A stretch of DNA of 24,392 nucleotides, taken from positions 1-24,392 of the forward strand of contig CAYJGT010000021.1 in the NCBI GenBank assembly GCA_964370035.1, read 5' to 3'. A model generated the notes under the pieces. That model saw only the letters and a list, made by a program, of their open reading frames with translations. It made no database searches and was not told where the DNA came from. The DNA is from CAYJHC01 sp964370035 (GTDB lineage Bacteria > Bacillota > Clostridia > Peptostreptococcales > Anaerovoracaceae). This document shows, piece by piece, positions 7,094 to 14,600 of this stretch (position 1 is the stretch's first letter; every line of letters starts with the position of its first letter). A program made the position numbers and the translations under genes.

Positions 7094-7897
7094 CTATTTA
7101 TTTTCTGATTGTGATACCTCATTCTCTATCAACTCTTCTTCAGTTACTCTCTGTTGCTTTTTCCTTAACGCATCTGCTTTTCTATTCCATTTAGGAATGA
7201 ACACCGCTATCATTAAGCAAATAAGTATTCCTGCTTCACTGAATCCGCCAAACACATCTGATGGATAGTGAACTCCTAGGTATACCCTTGAAATTCCTAT
7301 TAGCAGCGCCAATAACACAAGGCCCACTGCAGCCAAACAAATTTTACCACTAGATTTTCTATTGTTAGTAGCCCCTTCATCTTCTTCCCACACTTTTCTA
7401 CAATCAGAATTCCCTCCTGACATTATAGAAGATTCTCTGAATGTCATTACAATAAGATAGGCTAAAAGTATATATACAGAAGCCCCTGTAACTGAATGCC
7501 CGCTTGGAAAGGAGAATCCATGCTGTTCTATAAGCATCATTTCTTCCAAGGGCCTAGCTCTTTGAACAATATTTTTAAACCCAAAATTTATCGCGCTACT
7601 TAATATTGCTATTAATGCCACCGGCACGCCAATATGATACCTAGTTTTATCAAAGGCAAGCAATAATAAGCAAATACATACGATGGTATACCATTCTCCT
7701 AAGTATGTTACAGTTTCAAAAAGGGTATTTAATGCAGGAACTCGCATATCATAAACGACATTCATAGCACTAAGATCTGCCTCGTGTATTGACCCACTTA
7801 CAACCTGTAAGTAATCCCCAACAAAAAGACATCCACAAATAAATGCCAAAGCCAAATATTTGTTTCTATGTTTTTTTGAATATAAATTATTTAACAT
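7094..7897 (-). CDS. PAP2-family membrane phosphatase
   Basis: This 267-residue polytopic membrane protein has about six hydrophobic segments and the three PAP2 acid-phosphatase motifs: KNIVQRARP (108-116), FPSGHSVTG (130-138) and SRVYLGVHYPSD (203-214, with H210 the likely nucleophile and D214 its partner). All catalytic residues are present. Such enzymes dephosphorylate phosphatidate, phosphatidylglycerol phosphate or undecaprenyl diphosphate at the membrane. It starts 11 bases inside the end of the PlsC gene, so the two are translationally coupled. That favours a lipid phosphate substrate, such as the phosphatidic acid made by PlsC, but does not prove it. A hydrophilic insert of about 30 residues (155-185) separates the second and third motifs. 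Confidence 0.9.
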   Translation of the reverse strand: MLNNLYSKKHRNKYLALAFICGCLFVGDYLQVVSGSIHEADLSAMNVVYDMRVPALNTLFETVTYLGEWYTIVCICLLLLAFDKTRYHIGVPVALIAILSSAINFGFKNIVQRARPLEEMMLIEQHGFSFPSGHSVTGASVYILLAYLIVMTFRESSIMSGGNSDCRKVWEEDEGATNNRKSSGKICLAAVGLVLLALLIGISRVYLGVHYPSDVFGGFSEAGILICLMIAVFIPKWNRKADALRKKQQRVTEEELIENEVSQSENK

Positions 7898-8648
7898 TAT
7901 TCTTCTCTATCCTATCTGAAATAAGTTTTTCTAAACCCTCTTTTACGATATTTTCAACCTTTTCCGGAAGGAGCTTTTCCTCCTCTTTAGTGAGATTCTT
8001 AGTCTCAATAAGGGGATGAATTACAACTTCTACGTCGCCACCTTTAAATACCCCAGTCTCTTCAAAAAGCTTATATGTTCCATTTATAGATATTGGTACT
8101 ATTGGCACTTTAGGAGATGTTGCAAGCTTAGTTGAGCCTTTTTTAAACTCTCCCGGAATCTCTCCCTTACTTCTTGTTCCTTCTGGAAAAATCACTAAGG
8201 AAAAGCCATCATTAATAAATTCAATTCCCTTCTTTATGGCTTTAAGGGAATCTCTTGGACTTTCTCTTAGAATAAAAACAGACCTAACTCTTGCCGCCCA
8301 TTTGCCATATAGGGGGATTTTTTCTAAACTTTGTTTAGCAATGAATCCTATTTGAAACGTATCTAAAACCGAACATAAGGTAGGAATATCCATATAACCC
8401 TGATGATTAGAGATGAAAACAGCAGGCCCTTCTTTAGGAAGATTTTCCCTTCCATGAACTGTAATATTTGCTCCTACATCTTTCATAATCTGGGTTCCCC
8501 AAGTTGTTGTTGCTTTTAGTATATGTTCTCTCTCTAACTCCCAATTTCCATCCGCTTTACATTTTTCTATATTTTTTTTATGTACATTTAGTAACCTAAG
8601 CCTTGTATAAAAGGTTATTACTTTTGGAATATTCCTTATTACTGCCAT
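7887..8648 (-). CDS. plsC: 1-acyl-sn-glycerol-3-phosphate acyltransferase (PlsC family)
   Basis: This 253-residue protein has the acyltransferase block I motif NHQGYMD (81-87; the HxxxxD catalytic pair H82 and D87) and block III FPEGTRS (154-160), in the order and spacing of PlsC. Block II-like residues (FILRES, 125-130) and block IV-like VPIVPISING lie in the expected places. It transfers a fatty acyl chain to lysophosphatidate to make phosphatidic acid at the inner face of the membrane. There is no strong transmembrane helix; membrane contact is probably peripheral or through the basic, aromatic N-terminus. AGAAGG lies 7 bases before the ATG. The PAP2 gene overlaps its 3' end. A paralogue elsewhere in the genome could be the main plsC. 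Confidence 0.88.
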   Translation of the reverse strand: MAVIRNIPKVITFYTRLRLLNVHKKNIEKCKADGNWELEREHILKATTTWGTQIMKDVGANITVHGRENLPKEGPAVFISNHQGYMDIPTLCSVLDTFQIGFIAKQSLEKIPLYGKWAARVRSVFILRESPRDSLKAIKKGIEFINDGFSLVIFPEGTRSKGEIPGEFKKGSTKLATSPKVPIVPISINGTYKLFEETGVFKGGDVEVVIHPLIETKNLTKEEEKLLPEKVENIVKEGLEKLISDRIEKNNVK

Positions 8649-8840
8649 TTATTTTCCTTCTTTCATTTCTACTTTTTATCATGCCTTCATTCCACTTTAT
8701 TACTAATGGAGCTCTCAACATTTTCTTTACTTACTATAAAACTTATATATCTTTCTACTTGTTAGATGCATACATTCATAAACTTCAAATTTTATTGATT
8801 AAAAGTGTATCACAAATTAATTTTTATTAATCCACTTCTT

Positions 8841-9236
8841 CTATTTTAAATAGGAATCTATAAATTTCTTTAAGTCTTCAATCACTTTTTGATCGCCATT
8901 TTGAGCTGCATCCACAACGCAATGATTAATATGTTCTTTTAAGATATACCTACTAGCACTATCAATAGCAGCTCTAACAGCTAATAATTGCATCATTACT
9001 TCTATACAATCAGCTTCATTTTCTACCATTCTTTTGGTTTTTTCCAAATGGCCAATTGCTCTAGCCAATCTATTTGCAGTGTTCTTACTAAACCCTGCAG
9101 GATGCGAATGACCATGATCTCGCCCTAAGTCGCCATGAACATGATCATGCTCAGATTGAGCAGTATGGCTATCCGTTTCAATTTCTTTGCTTTCACTTTC
9201 ATTTACCTTGATTGTTTCGTACTTCTTTTCTGTCAT
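8841..9236 (-). CDS. CsoR/RcnR-family metal-sensing repressor with His-rich N-terminus
   Basis: This 131-residue protein has a C-terminal all-helical DUF156 domain from about residue 50. The metal ligands match CsoR spacing: C77, H102 and C106 (C-x24-H-x3-C), the Cu(I)-type C-H-C pattern rather than the RcnR H-C-H-H pattern. A basic patch for DNA contact is RLARAIGHLEKTKR (56-69). The N-terminal 50 residues are acidic and hold seven histidines (H24, H30, H32, H34, H41, H43, H45), an extra likely metal-binding tail. The true start is the ATG at 9236, preceded by GGAAGG; the upstream TTG lacks such a site. It follows the flavoprotein gene by 53 bases, probably in one operon. No copper ATPase or chaperone is adjacent, so the metal is uncertain. 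Confidence 0.85.
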   Translation of the reverse strand: MTEKKYETIKVNESESKEIETDSHTAQSEHDHVHGDLGRDHGHSHPAGFSKNTANRLARAIGHLEKTKRMVENEADCIEVMMQLLAVRAAIDSASRYILKEHINHCVVDAAQNGDQKVIEDLKKFIDSYLK

Positions 9237-9289
9237 TATGTCCTTCCTTGTATGCAATTTTATTTAACAGGCTGAACCGATCTCTCAAC

Positions 9290-10366
9290 TTAGATTTTTT
9301 CTCCAAACGCTTCTGCTTTCATCAAAATGCCTTGCCTGTTTTTTATGCTTCCTGGGTCATTTGCTGTTTCTGCCATAATAGCTCTTGACGGCAAAACAAA
9401 GGCTTTATTCATGTTAAATGCACTTATAATTTGTCCACCAACAATGTCGCCTCCACTATACCCAGAAACCACTATACCATAAATCTTCTTATTACTGAAG
9501 TCTTTAGTAATAAATAATGCGGTTAATCTGTTAATAAAAGCAGTTAAATTTGCTGTCACCGCATCATTATAGTTAGGACAAATCATAACTAAAGCATCCG
9601 CTTCCATTAATGCAGGGTAGGCTGCTTTTGTAATAACACCACCATAATAGCAGGTTTCTCTTTCTCCAAAATTTTTGCACACCTCATAGGCGCAGCCTTT
9701 ACAATCAAATATTTCTCCATTTCTAAGGGAGATTTCCTTAACTTCGCCTCTAATTTTCGACCTAGCCATATCCCACAAATCCAAGCTATTAGAAAGTCCC
9801 CTATGCCCACTATGTATAGCTAAAACTTTTTTTGCAATAGTTGGAAATTGAAAATTTTCAAGTTTTCTAAAAAGACCTTTTACGCTTTCCATATATGCTG
9901 TGGCATTACTGCTTCCTAAGTTTCTAGCCTGTATATTAAAATTATATAAGTTTCTCGTAGCTTCAACTAAGGGCTTCCCTGGAAATGTCATACCTGCAAG
10001 ATTTGCAGAAAAAGCTAATTCTCTACCAATGTTTTTAGTAAATAGTTCTCCCTCTCCATCTATTAATATTCCCCCTATGGAGCCTTCAAACATATCAGGA
10101 TTAAGTCTAATAATTTTCAGAAGCCTATAGTATTCTAGATTTACACCTGATATGCCTAGGTCAATCACAAAAACTATTTTCTTGTTTTTAAAGTGATTTT
10201 TTTTAATGAATTTTTCAACTTCTTCCATATCTGCCCAAAGTTCAAAATTATCAACTGCTGATAATTTATCAAAAGCTGATTCTGTCACATATTCTATCGC
10301 TTCTTTTAGCCTTTTGCTTCCTACTTTATCAGTGCATGAAGGCATAATCAAGATTATTTTTTCCAT
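9290..10366 (-). CDS. Iron-sulfur flavoprotein / NADPH-dependent FMN reductase-like protein
   Basis: This 358-residue protein appears to have two parts. Residues 1 to about 165 are an alpha/beta region (MEKIILIMPSCTDK, then KKIVFVIDLGISG) that I do not recognise. Residues 178-358 form a flavodoxin-like FMN reductase domain: KKVLAIHSGHRGLSNS (phosphate loop), ADALVMICPNYNDAVTANL and GIVVSGYSGGD. Between these, C222, C225, C230 and C239 form a cysteine cluster (C-x2-C-x4-C-x8-C) resembling the [4Fe-4S] site of archaeal and clostridial iron-sulfur flavoproteins. It probably moves electrons between ferredoxin or NAD(P)H and an unknown acceptor. The ATG at 10366 is preceded by AAAGGGG and replaces a longer TTG-started frame. 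The repressor gene follows 53 bases downstream, and the dehydrogenase-like gene lies 138 bases upstream. Confidence 0.8.
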   Translation of the reverse strand: MEKIILIMPSCTDKVGSKRLKEAIEYVTESAFDKLSAVDNFELWADMEEVEKFIKKNHFKNKKIVFVIDLGISGVNLEYYRLLKIIRLNPDMFEGSIGGILIDGEGELFTKNIGRELAFSANLAGMTFPGKPLVEATRNLYNFNIQARNLGSSNATAYMESVKGLFRKLENFQFPTIAKKVLAIHSGHRGLSNSLDLWDMARSKIRGEVKEISLRNGEIFDCKGCAYEVCKNFGERETCYYGGVITKAAYPALMEADALVMICPNYNDAVTANLTAFINRLTALFITKDFSNKKIYGIVVSGYSGGDIVGGQIISAFNMNKAFVLPSRAIMAETANDPGSIKNRQGILMKAEAFGEKI

Positions 10367-10504
10367 AGTACCCCTTTGATCACTATACGTATCTCTTTTT
10401 TGTACATCCCTCTTTAGCAATTCTAATATTCTCTTTTTAACTTATCTTCCAATTCATCTGACAACACTATTCTAATTATTTATCCTGTTGCCAACCCAAC
10501 TTCA

Positions 10505-11581
10505 CTATATTTTGCTTAATTCTTTGTATGAAGCAAGAATTCTTTCGGCCAATAGTGGCGGCAATTCAATATTTTCCACTTCAATTTCTTGACCGTTTTC
10601 TTTATTTCTACATCCCCAAAACGCACCGTCTTTATTTTTACCAAAATAAATTGACGAATAATTCCATCTACCTTTTAGCAAATCTATCAAAGATAAAACC
10701 CCAGAAGACAATGCTGGCGCTATGAATGGCTTGAATCCTAACTCTCGCATTTCAAGGTTCGCCTTTTCCGCCTTCTCCGTAAGCCATAAAGACGCTACTC
10801 CATTATAATTTTCTATGCTATTTGCAATCACCAAGCCACCTCCATGGGGGCCAAAAGCTCTACCCTCGTCATTGTAGATTTTTACTAATGGATTCTCTGA
10901 TTTCTGACTATAATATTTTGCTCTAGCATTCATAACACCAAGGCCAAAGCCTCTTACTTGTTCTAGCAGTAGGCCTTCTTGCAAGGCAGCCTTACATAAT
11001 GGGTCTACTGGATCTGAAACCACATAAAATTTCCCTCTATATTCTTTTTCCACACAAGCCTTGGCGTATAGTTTTACTAATCCTTTGTTTTTTTCTAGCT
11101 GTATCATCCTCACATCTTTTTCCCCTTCAGATTCTTCCCCTACCTTGGGAATTCCTAAGGTCGCGCAAAAAAGTATTATGTCAGAATCATATAATGTTTC
11201 TTCTTCAATTAATGTAACCTTTGCCCCAGAATAATCTTCTCCGTTTTCTTGGTGACAAGAGTTAATTTGATTAAGTTCAAATTCATATCTTTTCGAGTTG
11301 TTTGTATTAATGTCAAAGAGCCCTATTTGAGAAATAACATCTCCGCCAAGAAGTCTAAGGCCCAAGGCAAGAGTTCCTCCAACATCACCAATTGCTATTA
11401 TGCTTATATTCTTCTTGTTAAAATCTACAACGGCATCCTTAGCTTTTTTCTCCTCTATTGACTCTTCAAGAAATATTTCCCTTTTTCCTCCTACTTCTAG
11501 CAAACTTTTATTAATTATAAAAGTTTCGCCCTTATCTACAGTTAACTCTTTTTGCTCAAACATATCTAAAAGTCTTTTCAT
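10505..11581 (-). CDS. Divergent lactate/malate dehydrogenase-fold protein
   Basis: This 358-residue protein starts with about 57 residues not found in ordinary lactate dehydrogenase. A Rossmann domain follows: IIAIGDVGGTLALGLRLLGG (61-80) with D90 at the end of strand two, suggesting NAD(H). The family's NPVD loop is SDPVD (189-193). The usual LDxxR substrate loop reads GLGVMNAR (213-220), keeping Arg220 but losing the Asp. The catalytic histidine is present in GPHGGG (H246). So the fold and part of the active site are kept, but the substrate is not predictable. The ATG at 11581 is chosen for AAGGA just ahead; GTG at 11605 and ATG at 11596 are alternatives. It starts 80 bases after the giant multidomain gene and is likely in its operon. 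Confidence 0.75.
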   Translation of the reverse strand: MKRLLDMFEQKELTVDKGETFIINKSLLEVGGKREIFLEESIEEKKAKDAVVDFNKKNISIIAIGDVGGTLALGLRLLGGDVISQIGLFDINTNNSKRYEFELNQINSCHQENGEDYSGAKVTLIEEETLYDSDIILFCATLGIPKVGEESEGEKDVRMIQLEKNKGLVKLYAKACVEKEYRGKFYVVSDPVDPLCKAALQEGLLLEQVRGFGLGVMNARAKYYSQKSENPLVKIYNDEGRAFGPHGGGLVIANSIENYNGVASLWLTEKAEKANLEMRELGFKPFIAPALSSGVLSLIDLLKGRWNYSSIYFGKNKDGAFWGCRNKENGQEIEVENIELPPLLAERILASYKELSKI

Positions 11582-11661
11582 ACTATCCTTCTCCATGTTA
11601 TTCACAGTTGCCTAATCCATTTAATATTTTTTGTTTCATCAATTTTGAAGCAACTGCTGGT

Positions 11662-14600
11662 TTAGCCAATTAATCCTTTTAGCCTAACTAGCTTTTCAAT
11701 GTCACTTCGAATATATGATGATGGCGACAGGTTTTTATCGTATTCCAAACACTCCCCAACATCTGGAAGTTTTGGAGATGACACTGCTTCCGATAGTCGT
11801 TGTAATGTCAATTTTCTTTGAAATTCTTCTTGGTATTCTGCTTCAAGAACTTCAAATATTTCTAATGCATTTTCTAAGCAGACTTTAGAAAACATGTAAA
11901 TTACATCCTTATTAAATTCATCTAAGAACCTTGGCATTACATAAGGTAGAATTAGGTTTATAGATCGCACTGAATCTAAAGCCTTATCTTTTTCTCTTTT
12001 TATTGCATCTCCCCCGATGAATGGGTATTGGGCCGATTCTACAAACCAAGCCTCAAGATTCGGAATAAAGTAAACAGAGTCTACACTTCTTCCTTGGACA
12101 GTCATCAAGTCCTTTCCTCTTCCTGAAAGTAACCCTACTATTATTTTCTTGACTTGCATATTTGCTTCTTTTATCTTTGCATTAATCCTTTTAACCCGAT
12201 ATCCTTTATGAAGAATATCATCTACTAATATTAACTTCCTATCAAATGATTTAAGCATTTCAATTTGGTTTTCAATAGTAGCGTAATATTGATACTCTTC
12301 AATTTCCGACCCCTTCATTTCAGGATCAAAATATTTTTCCGTATGAAGTGTCTTGGTAACAGTGTTTGGCACAACCATTCCTCTAAGAATGTTTCCATAA
12401 GGAACACACATATATGGCCCAAGCTTTCTTTCTTTTCCTTGGGTAGAAGGAACTCCGTTTTCACTAGTTATCTTTTCAATTAGTTTTTGGTTTAATACAC
12501 TGGAATTTATAGACATAACAAGGCTGCCTTTGTACATTTTAGTTAAGGCCAATTGCATCCTCTTATGGGCTCTATCCATTGCCTTTAAAACCCTTTTATT
12601 CGTGTCAAATGGATTCTTAAGCATAGTATCCATGTTTTGAATTAAAACAACTGGCTTTCTCATGTCAACCGCATAGGTTCCTGTTCCCCTATTATTAATA
12701 ATAATTTCCTTAAAGCCTTGCCTTTCTAAAGTTCCAATTAAACTTTTGTTTGTTTCATTTTCATCTTTAAGTTTATACACGGCATATGCCATATCTTCAT
12801 TTAAGGCATCCGCTAGGGTTTCTGTTAAAATTAACTGATATAAATCGAGATCTGGCATTTTCTTATCAATAATCAAATCTTGAATTACAATAATTTTTCC
12901 AAGCGCATTTTTTCGCACATAAGCAGCCAATTCTTCGCTCTTAAACTCTTCATACAGATATCCAGTATGAGTCTCTCTTACTCTAGCCCTAGCTAATATT
13001 TTTCCTGTTTCTAAGTCTCCTATTGCTGTTCCTCTTTCACCTTGTTCATTTTTCTCAGAAAGGTGCATAAAGAAAAATCCTTTAGATGTAACTAGGTGTT
13101 TGTATTGAGGCTCTCTCATATATAGGCTGTAATCATAAATATATCTTTGGGTTACAGGATCAATTAGCGAAGAAATATCCCTGTTACTATCAATATTATC
13201 TCTAATTCTAGTAGAGCTAATGTCCTCCAAATGTGTTGGAAGGCTTAATTCTTCAATTTTCCCCTTTATTAAGTGGCACGCTTCTTCATAACCTGAATCT
13301 AATACTTCTACCTCTTCATTGCTTTCTCTCTTGAATATCAAGTGATTTAAACTATGTATTGAATGTTCACTAGATTCTACCTTGTAAGAAGATGCATTGG
13401 CAACTACGTCTGAACCTACTACTATATATAGTTCTTTATCCCCTGCAATTGTTTTTAATTTTTCGATATCATTATGGTTTGCAATATTAATAGGTTCTTC
13501 ATCAGGGAATACATAAATATCTTTCTCGTCAGCTATTGACATATTTATTATTCTTTTTCGAATAGCCCTTGGTTGAGTTTTCTTAGACCATGAAAATTCA
13601 TCTATAGCCATATAGACTTCATAGCCTAAGTCTCTAATTGCAATTGCAATACCCTTGTGGCTCAAAGAGAATGGGTCAAAAGTGCCTGGGAAAAATGCAG
13701 CCTTTTTAATAGCTTCAATTTTAAGTTCTTTATGCAAGTATTCATATTCTGCAATAAACCTATAAATATGGTTAAGGGCAGCTGCATTAGTGAAGAAAGT
13801 AAGTTCATCTTCATTTTCACTAGTAATTAGGGTCAACATTTTTTTATGCATCCTTTTGAAAATATCAAATTTCTCTTCAATTGTTAAGAATTCACTGCCA
13901 AACACATGTTGCCCAATTACCATAAATGCTTCTTTATTAATTTCTCCTGCATAGTTAGACATCCCTTTAAGGAGCATTCCTATTATTCTTTGTTTCCTAT
14001 TTAAATAATCTTCTTTTTTTACGTCTACATCTTCATAAGAACTATATCTTCTAAGGACCTCCCCTAGTGTGTCTAGGATTACAGGCACAACTCTCTTATT
14101 ACCACCGTTCAAATGGGTTTTCAACTCATTTAAAAATTCATCTAGCTCCGCAGGTTGTAAATCCAATGCTAAAGGCCCAAGGTATTGTGGAATGTACTTA
14201 GAGAATTGATAGTCACCTATTTCCAAGCCTTTCGTAAGTTCTACAACTATTTCATTTCTTTGGTTAAATGTTAGAAGTTTAAATACTTCTAGTAGACCTT
14301 CTCCTGCCAAATGCCTAACCGTAACCCTTTCACTTATCTTTAACAGGTTACTAAAGTGCATAGCTAAGTAAAATACCTCTGTTCGATCCCCTTCTCTCAT
14401 TTCTCTTAGTAATAACTTAATATTTACCGCTTTAATTACCCAAGGTGTTGCAACCTTTAAATTCTCTCTAAAAATAGCCACAGATTGACTTTCCTTATCA
14501 TAGATTTCTTTATATTTTTTTAAGCCCGCCTCTGTAATTATTCCAAGCGCCTTTCTAATTCTGTACTGCAAAAATACTACAGACACTGGCATTCCGTCTT

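Noticed and set aside
10367..10420. TTG-started extension of the iron-sulfur flavoprotein
   Set aside because: There is no ribosome binding site ahead of the TTG, and the ATG at 10366 follows AAAGGGG.
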